Assembly: GCF_001629705.1 (NCBI RefSeq)
Contig: NZ_CP015378.1
Location: forward strand, 3,782,001 to 3,846,000
Origin: Fictibacillus phosphorivorans
Lineage (GTDB): Bacteria; Bacillota; Bacilli; Bacillales; Fictibacillaceae
Length of the DNA stretch: 64,000 nucleotides
Direction of reading: 5' to 3'
The notes beneath the pieces were generated by a model, which saw only the letters and a program-made list of their open reading frames with translations, searched no databases and was not told the DNA's origin. Shown piece by piece: positions 43,667 through 51,551 of the stretch. The position numbers and the translations under genes were made by a program. Each line of letters starts with the position of its first letter. The stretch's first letter is position 1.

Positions 43667-43987
43667 ATGATTGGTGAGCGAGTAAAAAAATATCGTACCG
43701 AAAAAGGCCTCTCCATTACAGCATTGGCTGATAAAGCAGGGGTAGCAAAATCTTATATAAGTGCTCTAGAGCGAAATATTCAACAAAACCCTTCGATACA
43801 GCTTCTTGAAAAGATTGCGGATGTATTGAATATTTCTGTAGATCACTTAATTAAAGCTGAAGTTGATACAAAAAACTTAGATCATGAATGGGCTGAATTA
43901 GTTAAGGAAGCTATGGGATCTGGGGTAAGTAAAGAACAGTTTAAAGAGTTTTTGGAATTTAACAAATGGAAAAATAAACAAAACTAA
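43667..43987 (+). CDS. sinR: SinR, master repressor of biofilm matrix genes
   Basis: 106 residues from ATG 43667 (ATG 43664 also possible; GGGGA upstream). MIGERVKKYRTEKGLSITAL and VAKSYISALERNIQQNPSIQ match the SinR DNA-binding domain closely. C-terminal LDHEWAELVKEAMGSGVSKE, FKEFLEFNKWK is the SinI-binding and multimerisation hairpin. Of the three SinR-type proteins here it is nearest to B. subtilis SinR. It probably binds the GTTCTTT sites at the tapA, sipW2/inhA and exopolysaccharide promoters. Confidence 0.95.
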   Translation: MIGERVKKYRTEKGLSITALADKAGVAKSYISALERNIQQNPSIQLLEKIADVLNISVDHLIKAEVDTKNLDHEWAELVKEAMGSGVSKEQFKEFLEFNKWKNKQN

Positions 43988-44018
43988 CCACCCTAGTTCC
44001 GACTAAGGTGGTTTTTGT
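43985..44018 (+). terminator. Terminator of sinR
   Basis: AACCACC (43985-43991) pairs with GGTGGTT, followed by a T-rich tract. Confidence 0.8.
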
Positions 44019-44020
44019 TT

Positions 44021-44584
44021 TCACAATGCATAGATATATATGATAAAAGAAGAAACGGTTAAGATTACAAAAAATATTCCAATTGAAATAATAAATAAGT
44101 TTTTCTTACGTGTATACCATAAGTTTGGACTAGAGCAATCCACGTTTCTCACATGAAAGAAGAGGCCGATATTCACAACTGCTAATATCCATATTGTAAC
44201 AAGTAAAAGAATAGGCCAGTCCAATTGAAGAACTTTATCAATTGAATTTCGATGTAAGTAAACTTGAAAAAACATAATGATACTCAATGAAATATTCATA
44301 AAATAACTTAATCTCCGTTGCTTTTCCCACTCCTTTCCCATCTTTTTTTTCTCATAAGTTGCAACTTTTTCAAAAATTAATAATAAATACTTTGTTGATT
44401 CTTTCTTAAGTAAACCTATTAATCCATTCATAAACGCTACTACCCCTAACAAAAAATATAAGGAAGCATATGTCATGTCAGCCAACATGATTAATAGAAA
44501 AACTACATACATTATTAGAATGATAACTATATTCAGCATCATGAACTGCTTACGTCTCATCTCTTTTATTTCTTCTGCTCTCAT
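44021..44584 (-). CDS. Membrane protein of unknown function, possible SinR target
   Basis: 187 residues from ATG 44584 (AGGGATG 6-8 bases upstream). Five hydrophobic segments in two groups, separated by a basic loop (LIFEKVATYEKKKMGKEWEK). No family recognised. Three AAAGAAC-like words in the same direction lie 44-111 bases upstream, so it may belong to the SinR regulon. Confidence 0.6.
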   Translation of the reverse strand: MRAEEIKEMRRKQFMMLNIVIILIMYVVFLLIMLADMTYASLYFLLGVVAFMNGLIGLLKKESTKYLLLIFEKVATYEKKKMGKEWEKQRRLSYFMNISLSIIMFFQVYLHRNSIDKVLQLDWPILLLVTIWILAVVNIGLFFHVRNVDCSSPNLWYTRKKNLFIISIGIFFVILTVSSFIIYIYAL

Positions 44585-44627
44585 TATAATCATCCCTAAC
44601 TATCCTTTATATTTGTTTGTTTCTAAA

Positions 44628-44695
44628 TAAGAACGATTTTATATTTAATAAAGAACGATACCCAGAGTAGTATCATCTAAAACTTAAGAAAGAAC
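44628..44695 (-). promoter_or_regulatory. Three direct SinR-type sites upstream of the membrane-protein gene
   Basis: TAAGAAC 44628-44634, AAAGAAC 44650-44656 and AAAGAAC 44689-44695, all in one orientation (GTTCTTT on the strand of the gene). Confidence 0.55.
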
Positions 44696-44806
44696 GCTTA
44701 AAAAATCTTTTGAAGATTTAATTGAAGCATAATTATATATGTTTCATTCCAACTAGAATAGGGTACGAAAAAAGGGTGTCTACTATTTTGCTATGGAGGA
44801 TAATAA

Positions 44807-45850
44807 ATGAAGCAGTCGCCAAACGAACTAATGGATTCTCAAAAAAGTGTAGATGTGAATGGTTCTTCTTTTCATTGGGACACAGCAAAAGGTATATTTC
44901 AATTTGAAGGCGAAGATGTAATGTTGTTTTGGATTGATTCAGCATTTAAGGTGTTTCTTGAATCCATTGAAGAGATTACAGGAGAAGGAACAGCAGACCT
45001 CGTTTTTGAAACAGCTGGGTATCGGACAGGGTTAATCGTTAGTGATTTTTACATAAGAACGATCAAAGATATTGAGATTTCCGCTGAATCATTGCCTAAC
45101 ATTTATGCATCAGCTGGTTGGGGTAAAACATACATAGAGCTTGATGTAGAGAAAAAAGAAGCAATCATTACGATTACAAACAGCTGGGAAACGAAAATTA
45201 AAAAAGCGCAGAACAGCGAACGCATGGGACGCTTCTTACCTGGCCATTGGGCTGGTGTTTTCACCGGACTCTTTCAAACCAACATGTGGTTCGAGGTGCT
45301 TGAGAACAAGTCTGAACCTAACACGTTAGCATTAAAAATCACAGAATCACATATAACACCAAAAGATAACATCCGCGATCTCGTTCACCGGGAAGAACAG
45401 CATGAGATTATGAAGTTAGAAGCGATGGTGGAAGATCGAACAAGAGAGTTGACCGATTTAATCAGAGAGATTTCCTCTCCCATTATTCCGGTTACCGATC
45501 ATATTGTAGTTATTCCTTTAATCGGTAAATACAATGAGCTCCGTTCTAAAGATATGTTAGAGCATACTCTGACTTCACTGCCTCAACACAGAGCAAAATT
45601 TGTTATCTTAGATCTAACGGGTATTAAGTCTATTGATTCTGAAATGGTGGATATGTTAAACAAGCTCGTTTCTTCAGCTCGATTGTTTGGTATGGAAACG
45701 TTATTGGTAGGGATCTCACCAGAATTGAGTATGGAAATCACAAAACATCAATATTCCCTCGGAGAAAGTACATATTTTAGAAACCTGAAACACGCCATCC
45801 ACTTTGCTTTTGCAAAAGAAGGCATGCTCATACAAGAACCTTCGAAGTAA
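44807..45850 (+). CDS. RsbR-like protein: N-terminal sensor domain plus C-terminal STAS domain
   Basis: 347 residues from ATG 44807 (GGAGGA upstream). Residues 1-180 form a globular domain with some resemblance to XylR-N/V4R sensors (GTADLVFETAGYRTGLIVSD, LPGHWAGVFTGLFQTNMWFE), though the usual Cys residues are absent. A helical linker (IMKLEAMVEDRTRELTDLI) leads to a STAS domain with IPLIGKYNELRS and FVILDLTGIKSIDSEMVDML, as in stressosome RsbR paralogues. Ser and Thr at the phosphorylation region are kept. Probably part of a stressosome feeding sigma-B; no rsbS or rsbT is nearby. Confidence 0.75.
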   Translation: MKQSPNELMDSQKSVDVNGSSFHWDTAKGIFQFEGEDVMLFWIDSAFKVFLESIEEITGEGTADLVFETAGYRTGLIVSDFYIRTIKDIEISAESLPNIYASAGWGKTYIELDVEKKEAIITITNSWETKIKKAQNSERMGRFLPGHWAGVFTGLFQTNMWFEVLENKSEPNTLALKITESHITPKDNIRDLVHREEQHEIMKLEAMVEDRTRELTDLIREISSPIIPVTDHIVVIPLIGKYNELRSKDMLEHTLTSLPQHRAKFVILDLTGIKSIDSEMVDMLNKLVSSARLFGMETLLVGISPELSMEITKHQYSLGESTYFRNLKHAIHFAFAKEGMLIQEPSK

Positions 45851-45853
45851 GAA

Positions 45854-45887
45854 AAATCCACGCTGCGGTTGCAGCGTGGATTTTTCG
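45854..45887 (+). terminator. Terminator of the RsbR-like gene
   Basis: AAATCCACGCTGC (45854-45866) pairs with GCAGCGTGGATTT (45871-45883), followed by T. Confidence 0.92.
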
Positions 45888-45954
45888 TTTATTACTTTTT
45901 TATGTTGTTCTCCGGTATATATCTGAGAAGAACAAATTAAAGGGATTTGTATTT

Positions 45955-45973
45955 GTATGGGGTCAGACCCCAT
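45955..45973. repeat. REP-like palindrome GTATGGGGTCAGACCCC, copy 2
   Basis: Same 17-base word as at 40136, here ending ...CCCCAT. It lies between the RsbR-like and polyserine genes. Confidence 0.65.
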
Positions 45974-46082
45974 TTTCTTAAAATCTCAACGTTTGTCTAA
46001 GCAACTTGTCTGCCTCTACATATGATATACAGAAACCGAAACCAATTGGAAGTCGGTATCAATTTGTGAGGTGAAACGAATA

Positions 46083-46334
46083 ATGTGTAACAAGTGTGGA
46101 AACTACGACCACTGCAAACATGAAAAGCATGAAAAAGTTGAGAAGTGTTACAAGAAAGTAGAATGGGTTTGTGAAGAATCTTCTTCATCATCCTCTTCAT
46201 CTTCTTCCTCTTCTTCATCGTCCTCTTCTTCATCTTCTTCTAGCTACGAAGTGTTGAAGTGCAAGAAGTACAAAAAAGCTAAGAAAAAGCAACATCATCG
46301 CTGTTGCGATCCTTGGGCAAGAATCTTGTTCTAG
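46083..46334 (+). CDS. Cys/His-rich protein with a polyserine tract, possible spore coat protein
   Basis: 83 residues from ATG 46083 (GAGGTG 9 bases upstream). MCNKCGNYDHCKHEKHEKVE has a metal-binding look; then Cys/Lys segments, a tract of about 24 Ser, and a second basic Cys part (VLKCKKYKKAKKKQHHRCCD). Serine-, Cys- and Lys/Tyr-rich small proteins are common in spore coats. CATATGATA at 46019-46027 fits a sigma-K -10 box but its -35 is unclear. Family not recognised. Confidence 0.6.
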   Translation: MCNKCGNYDHCKHEKHEKVEKCYKKVEWVCEESSSSSSSSSSSSSSSSSSSSSSYEVLKCKKYKKAKKKQHHRCCDPWARILF

Positions 46335-46341
46335 GATACAA

Positions 46342-46370
46342 AAAAGGAGTCCAATCAATGGACTCCTTTT
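46342..46370. terminator. Bidirectional terminator
   Basis: AAAAGGAGTCC (46342-46352) pairs with GGACTCCTTTT (46360-46370), between convergent genes. Confidence 0.9.
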
Positions 46371-46373
46371 TCT

Positions 46374-47027
46374 TTATAAACGTTTTGTCCCATAATAACG
46401 CGGCTTCCAGTAGCTGTTGTTCATATCTGAAATCGTTACTCCAGTTGAAGAACCAGCATGGATGAACTTCCCATTACCAACATAGATGCCCATGTGTGAA
46501 GCGCCAGAATCTGTTGTTGAGAAGAATACAAGGTCTCCAATCTCTTGACTACCAACCTTATAGCCTGTGTTTATCCACATCTCTTTTACTGTTCGCGGCA
46601 GGGTAATGTTATGGGAATTTTTAAAAACGTAGTTAATGTACCCTGAGCAATCAAAACCAGAGGTAGTCGTTCCTCCCCATTTGTATACCGTTCCTTGAAA
46701 ACGTTTAGCATAATCTACTAAGTATGCATTGTTAACATTATAAACACCTAGTTTATTAAACGTACTTCGGCCCGCAATCCCATCTGCAGTTAAGCCTTTT
46801 GCACGTTGAAAACTCATAACCGCACTTTTTGTATAAGAACCGAAATATGTTGTATAAGAACCACTATATGTAAAGTAACCTTTACTGCGCAATAATGATT
46901 GTAACGTTCTAACATCTGAATGAGTCATCGTTGGACGAAGTGTTTGATCTCCAATATTTGCAAACGCCTGTAGTGGCGACAATAATAAACTTGCACCTAA
47001 AACTGATGTAACTATCCATTTTTTCAT
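46374..47027 (-). CDS. Secreted NlpC/P60 cell-wall endopeptidase with peptidoglycan-binding domain
   Basis: 217 residues. Signal peptide ending at AFA-N (residues 1-23). A PG_binding_1 domain follows (LQSLLRSKGYFTYSGSYTTY, FQRAKGLTADGIAGRSTF). The C-terminal NlpC/P60 domain has catalytic Cys in GFDCSGYI, His in ASHMGIYVG and a polar residue in KFIHAGS. It cleaves stem peptides in peptidoglycan. Monocistronic. Confidence 0.92.
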   Translation of the reverse strand: MKKWIVTSVLGASLLLSPLQAFANIGDQTLRPTMTHSDVRTLQSLLRSKGYFTYSGSYTTYFGSYTKSAVMSFQRAKGLTADGIAGRSTFNKLGVYNVNNAYLVDYAKRFQGTVYKWGGTTTSGFDCSGYINYVFKNSHNITLPRTVKEMWINTGYKVGSQEIGDLVFFSTTDSGASHMGIYVGNGKFIHAGSSTGVTISDMNNSYWKPRYYGTKRL

Positions 47028-47216
47028 TATTTATCCCAAACTCCTTTGATTTTCCAAGTAATCTATTATTATCCTACAATAAATTATAGGACTTGTGTTT
47101 TACGCTTACGTTACGGAAAATAGGAATTTGGTCTTCTTGTAAAATCTTGTCGAATTTAGTATCGTGCTAAAATAATTATACGAAGTGCACGATTTACTAC
47201 TTTAATAACTGCAATC

Positions 47217-48074
47217 TCAAAATCCTTCTCGCTGTAGTATCTCTTCAACATCAATGCTATGATTCTCTAAGTATTGACTACCATGCATCGAAAAATCGGA
47301 CGTGCAATTTGAATTGATAACGGTAAATGAATGATAGCTGAATTCCCTTTCATTATTTGATCGAGAACCTGAAACTCCTATATGTATACACTTTTCATCA
47401 ATTTTTTCTTTATGCCCGTCTTCGTCAATATAAAAGTATTGATTATTAAATGTACCTTCTGGTTCTGGTAATGCCGTAAGCCCATAACCATCATGGTTTA
47501 TTTTTATAACATTATGGTCTCCAACTTTTTCTGGCTTCGGTTCGTCCTCAATATCATATATCACAGTCACTTTACCAACATAATCAGCTGGAATGAGGTA
47601 ATATTCGTTCGTTTTCTTTTCTAGTAACTCTTGTACATAAAAGGATGAATATACAGCAAATACACTAAGTCCAAAGACAAAGCAGCTATTCATTAACATT
47701 CGTTTTCGACTATAGTTAGGTTTTTTAAAACTCTTTTGCCATTCATCACTCAAGAAAAAAAGAGCAGCGCATATTACTGCATAACTATTGAGATTTTCTA
47801 TAATAAAAAAGGTAATATAACCAAAGAAAACATGTAAAAAACCTGATAGTAAAAAATAAAATTTAATTCGTTTTCTTAATAAATAATCAATGAAGAGTGA
47901 TACGGGGATGCCATACAAGAAGTTACCAGCTAACGAAAAGAAAAAAATGACAATTAAAAATAAGAAAGCATCTACTGATTCAGATTCATATATAGAGTAA
48001 ATACCTAGTAAGACGATTAAGAATAATGATGCTAACAATGCTGATTTTATTTTTCTCAATAGTTTATCCTTCAT
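47217..48074 (-). CDS. Membrane protein with DUF6843-like extracytoplasmic domain
   Basis: 285 residues. Four or five helices in the first half, then an extracytoplasmic domain (residues ~160-285) beginning NEYYLIPADYVGKVTVIYDI, which resembles DUF6843 domains of Bacillus proteins. Function unknown. Alone on the strand. Confidence 0.7.
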   Translation of the reverse strand: MKDKLLRKIKSALLASLFLIVLLGIYSIYESESVDAFLFLIVIFFFSLAGNFLYGIPVSLFIDYLLRKRIKFYFLLSGFLHVFFGYITFFIIENLNSYAVICAALFFLSDEWQKSFKKPNYSRKRMLMNSCFVFGLSVFAVYSSFYVQELLEKKTNEYYLIPADYVGKVTVIYDIEDEPKPEKVGDHNVIKINHDGYGLTALPEPEGTFNNQYFYIDEDGHKEKIDEKCIHIGVSGSRSNNEREFSYHSFTVINSNCTSDFSMHGSQYLENHSIDVEEILQREGF

Positions 48075-48181
48075 GTCATCCGCTCCTTATATTGTGAATG
48101 TTTTCACATACATTCTATCACTTTAAATCTAACATTGGAATATTAAGGATAAAAAAAGAAGCCTGCCAACATCAGCAGACT

Positions 48182-48895
48182 TCATCCAACTATCTCTCCA
48201 AGAGTTTCCGCAAAGTTTTCCGATTGTGCAACGGAACCGAACTGTCGCACCTTTTGTTTTGACCCATAAAAAAGCAACTCTCCCTCTTTTAAAATCAAAA
48301 AAGAAGTACATAATGTTTCGAGCTCTTGCGCGTCATGACTGGAATAGAGGATTGTCTTCCCTTCCCGTCCCAGCTGGCGTAAATCGTTCACGATCTCTTG
48401 TTTTGCGGATATATCAATTCCGACGGTCGGTTCATCTAAAATCAGAAGATCCGGGTCATGCAGCATCGCGATCAAGATGTTCAGCTTTCTCTGGTTACCA
48501 CCAGACAGATGCTTCACTTTTTTATCAAGGTGCTCTGCCAACCGCCACTCCTCGCAGCGCTGCATCCATCTTTCTTCTGACGACCCTTTTGCCAACTTCG
48601 CAAAAAATCGTAAGTTTTCGCGTGTTGTTAGCTCATGATACACGGCTATTTCTTGCGGTACGTAACCGATTTTCTGACGAATTCTCTTTTGTTCTTTCCT
48701 CACATCTAGTCCATCAATCTGAACCGATCCGCCAGAACTTTTCATGAGGGTTGCAAGGATTCTCAAAAGCGTTGATTTACCTGCACCGTTTGGGCCAACA
48801 ACGCCGACGGTTTCACCTTTTTCAATAAAGAAGTTCATTTCTTTTAATACTTCTTTTCTACCAAACTTCTTTTTCAAATTTTCTGCTGCGATCAA
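48182..48895 (-). CDS. ABC exporter ATP-binding protein
   Basis: 237 residues. Walker A GPNGAGKST, signature LSGGNQRKLNILIAML, Walker B LLILDEPTVGID and H-loop SSHDAQE are intact. Its type (CcmA/NatA-like) works with ABC-2 permeases. Overlaps the permease gene by 4 bases. Arrangement resembles LnrLMN-type exporters that remove linear polyene antibiotics, but the substrate here is unknown. Confidence 0.92.
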   Translation of the reverse strand: MIAAENLKKKFGRKEVLKEMNFFIEKGETVGVVGPNGAGKSTLLRILATLMKSSGGSVQIDGLDVRKEQKRIRQKIGYVPQEIAVYHELTTRENLRFFAKLAKGSSEERWMQRCEEWRLAEHLDKKVKHLSGGNQRKLNILIAMLHDPDLLILDEPTVGIDISAKQEIVNDLRQLGREGKTILYSSHDAQELETLCTSFLILKEGELLFYGSKQKVRQFGSVAQSENFAETLGEIVG

Positions 48896-50055
48896 GCGTT
48901 GTCACCTGCCTTTATGGTTGAAAGTACGTATAAAATGATGCTTAGACCCGCAAATATAAAGGGAATCATTAGCGTTTCTTGATTTAAAGTTGATACGATC
49001 CAATATTGCGGCGTCCACTCTGCAGCACGTTGTAAAAAGCTTGATAGCTCATCGCTCGGAAAGAAAGTTCCGCTTAGAAGCGATGTACATAATACAACAA
49101 AGAGTGTAACTGCTTGCCACGTGCGGTTGCTGTGCACGAAATAGGCAAACAAGAGTGATAGTGCATTTAGAAATAAAACATAGCTGATCAAACTAACTAT
49201 TGTTGTCACGTTCAACGTTAACGCTTCTCTCCACCAGCCAAACCCGATCAATAAGACAAGCATGGATAGCTGTAAAAGCAAAACACCCAGTGCATTCCCG
49301 AACCAGTATATTGTGAATCGGCCAGCTGCATAAGGGACTCTGGACCTCATGCCGGAATCACGGTCTTTAACCGGCCAGCTGTTATATAAAAAACTAACTA
49401 ACATGAGAAGTACAAGCATCCCTGGAACATAGATTGAAGGGGCACTGCTATCCGCCTCTACCGATGAATCTCTCGTAACCCCAACTTTATAGTCAACGGT
49501 CATCAGAGGCTTCGGCTCCCAATGTTTATCGCTATACGCCCATGCATCCTTCCAGACCTCTGCTTGCTCCTTGGCATCCAGCTTCTCGCTTTTTCCGTAC
49601 GTTTTTAACACCGTATTTGCACCATAAGAATTACTCGATAACCGCTTCACTTCACTTGCAAAGATTTCGCGCACTAACCCATGAGAAATAGAACCCGACG
49701 AGAGCCACATCGTAACAAGCCCATCTTCATCGTTTTTTTGTATGCTTTCCATAAACCCTTCAGGTATAAAGAAACCGATGGCGGCTTTCTGTGTCTCAAT
49801 CTGGTTTCGCGCATCCTCTTCATTCCGAACACTTACCGCTACAGCTGGATTTTTACTCACTCGTTCTATGACCGTTTTCGAGTATTCTGTTTCGTCCGCG
49901 TCTACGATCACAACAGGAATCTTGGTCGCGTTACTTGTTTTTTCTACCGACATGTCTAAGAAAATCAGCACGAGAACCGGAACGATGAGTCCCAGCCAAC
50001 TCCACGGACTTTGAAGCAATAATTTTATACGTGTAATGGCAATTGTCCAGACCAT
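48892..50055 (-). CDS. ABC-2 type permease
   Basis: About 387 residues from ATG 50055 (AGAGG upstream), inside the end of the preceding gene. One N-terminal helix, a large extracytoplasmic domain (VVIVDADETEYSKTVIERVS to residue ~190), then five helices in the C-terminal half, the usual ABC-2/YhgE-like layout. It forms the transport pore with its partner upstream. Confidence 0.85.
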   Translation of the reverse strand: MVWTIAITRIKLLLQSPWSWLGLIVPVLVLIFLDMSVEKTSNATKIPVVIVDADETEYSKTVIERVSKNPAVAVSVRNEEDARNQIETQKAAIGFFIPEGFMESIQKNDEDGLVTMWLSSGSISHGLVREIFASEVKRLSSNSYGANTVLKTYGKSEKLDAKEQAEVWKDAWAYSDKHWEPKPLMTVDYKVGVTRDSSVEADSSAPSIYVPGMLVLLMLVSFLYNSWPVKDRDSGMRSRVPYAAGRFTIYWFGNALGVLLLQLSMLVLLIGFGWWREALTLNVTTIVSLISYVLFLNALSLLFAYFVHSNRTWQAVTLFVVLCTSLLSGTFFPSDELSSFLQRAAEWTPQYWIVSTLNQETLMIPFIFAGLSIILYVLSTIKAGDNA

Positions 50056-51254
50056 GGCAACCTCTTCTTTATCGTGATAAGCAGTAAACTCACTGCCCAA
50101 ATGATGATTGAAAAACTAAGCAGCAGGAGAACAGGCATCCACGTTTCATTCCCCGCAAATAACGTATCTAAGAGTCCACTGTGTGCATGATGCACGATGT
50201 TAAGCATACTTCCGCTTCGCCACGTTTCTGGAAGATACGATAATGGCAGAACACTTCCGCTTGTCGCAACGAGTCCCATCGCAAGGATGATTCCCGCTCC
50301 CCATTTTGCCCCGTTACGAACAAAAAGTTCCTGACAAAGCGCGAAAAGGGATGCGATGCTTAAGCAGTATGCTAAAACTAATATTGTTGCTGTGATGCTC
50401 CACGTTTTGGTTAGAACATAAAATAAGGAAACTAGAACGGCGCTTTGGATGACGAGCAGAAGGAAAACGGATAGAACATTGCTAAAAAAGAATATGCCAG
50501 ACCTGACCCCTTGTAGACTTAGTCTTTCGCGCAGTGCGGTTTGTTCACTTCTTGCGGTCAAACTCATACCAAACAGTCCACCAACGAGTAACAGAATCAA
50601 CACACCTGATAAGCTGTAATAGTCGATCGTTGTTACTCCGCCTAACGCACTTAGTGTTTCCGTTTCGTAAATCTTATTTCGGTTCAGAGCTTGTAGCGTA
50701 AAGTCTGTAATGACCGTGTCGCGGTAAGCACGGAATTCATCTGAACTCAAATCCATCTTTCGCAAATAATGAAAAGCTGCGTTCGCTCCGCTTTGTGCAG
50801 AAGAGATCAAGTTGGCGTTCGACACCATCACTTGCTGCAAGAGATTTGCTTGAAAAGGGCGTTCAGGGTTACCGATAACGGTTACAGGGATATTTTTGCC
50901 CTTGCGTATCCCTTTAGTAAATCCATCCGGTACGATCACCATGCCCGCGATATCGTTATTAGCCAGCTTTTCACTTGCGGTTTCTGCATCTGTTTTTTCA
51001 AAGGTTAATACGTTTTTTAGTTCTTCTGAGTTTTCATACTGCTTCATGAGCAGTTTGGTTTCAAACGTGTTATCTTCATCTACGATCGCTACAGCAAAAG
51101 GCTCTACCCACTGCTTTTCTTCAAGAAGTGGTTTTAGCCCGAGATACGTGATTCCAAGTAACAGTATCGGAAACAGCATCATAGCAATCAGAGGAAAAGG
51201 CTGCTTTAGCCAGCATTTTACCGTTAGATGGGCAATGAGTAGCATTTGCCTCAT
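50025..51254 (-). CDS. ABC-2 type permease, partner
   Basis: 409 residues from ATG 51254 (AAAGGA 8 bases upstream). Same topology as the downstream permease: N-terminal helix, extracytoplasmic domain with FAVAIVDEDNTFETKLLMKQ and GMVIVPDGFTKGIRKG, five or six C-terminal helices. First gene of a three-gene exporter operon. Confidence 0.85.
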   Translation of the reverse strand: MRQMLLIAHLTVKCWLKQPFPLIAMMLFPILLLGITYLGLKPLLEEKQWVEPFAVAIVDEDNTFETKLLMKQYENSEELKNVLTFEKTDAETASEKLANNDIAGMVIVPDGFTKGIRKGKNIPVTVIGNPERPFQANLLQQVMVSNANLISSAQSGANAAFHYLRKMDLSSDEFRAYRDTVITDFTLQALNRNKIYETETLSALGGVTTIDYYSLSGVLILLLVGGLFGMSLTARSEQTALRERLSLQGVRSGIFFFSNVLSVFLLLVIQSAVLVSLFYVLTKTWSITATILVLAYCLSIASLFALCQELFVRNGAKWGAGIILAMGLVATSGSVLPLSYLPETWRSGSMLNIVHHAHSGLLDTLFAGNETWMPVLLLLSFSIIIWAVSLLLITIKKRLPWSGQLPLHV

Positions 51255-51343
51255 AGTGTCGTTCCTTTCGCTTAAAAATTTGAAGGGTTTCATGACCGAA
51301 ACGTCTCAGAACCCATACCTGTAGGGGCATTGGACTGGTTGAT

Positions 51344-51450
51344 TCCAGAAGTTTTGACTATTTATCCACGAGTTTTATCTGTTTATCCAGAAGTTTTAGC
51401 ACTTTATCCAAAAGTTTCAGCCGTTTATCCACGAGTCTACAATCCTCGAC
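51344..51450. repeat. Degenerate 21-bp tandem array B (core TTATCCACGAGTTTT)
   Basis: Five units at exact 21-base spacing: (g)attccagaag, ttatccacgag, ttatccagaag, ttatccaaaag, ttatccacgag, each followed by TTT-rich variable sequence. The array lies between divergent-side ends of the exporter operon and a terminator. Four units are one or two mismatches from a DnaA box (TTATCCACA). Confidence 0.8.
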
Positions 51451-51493
51451 AATTCGGACGCAGCCTACAAGCTATATATACCCTAATGGTTAG

Positions 51494-51520
51494 AAAAAAA
51501 GGACAAAGATCAACTTTGTC
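51494..51520 (-). terminator. Terminator of the 541-residue membrane-anchored protein gene
   Basis: GACAAAG (51502-51508) pairs with CTTTGTC (51514-51520) and is followed by T7 on the minus strand. Confidence 0.8.
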
Positions 51521-51551
51521 TTAAGTTATCTCTGTCCTTCTTATTATCATT

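Noticed and set aside
51344..51450. CRISPR array
   Set aside because: Repeats are degenerate and the units are only 21 bases, with no constant repeat/unique spacer alternation. No cas genes in the window.
51330..51524. Plus-strand frame with YPxVLxx heptad repeats
   Set aside because: Produced by the 21-bp intergenic array (21 bases give 7 residues). No ribosome binding site and no flanking domain.
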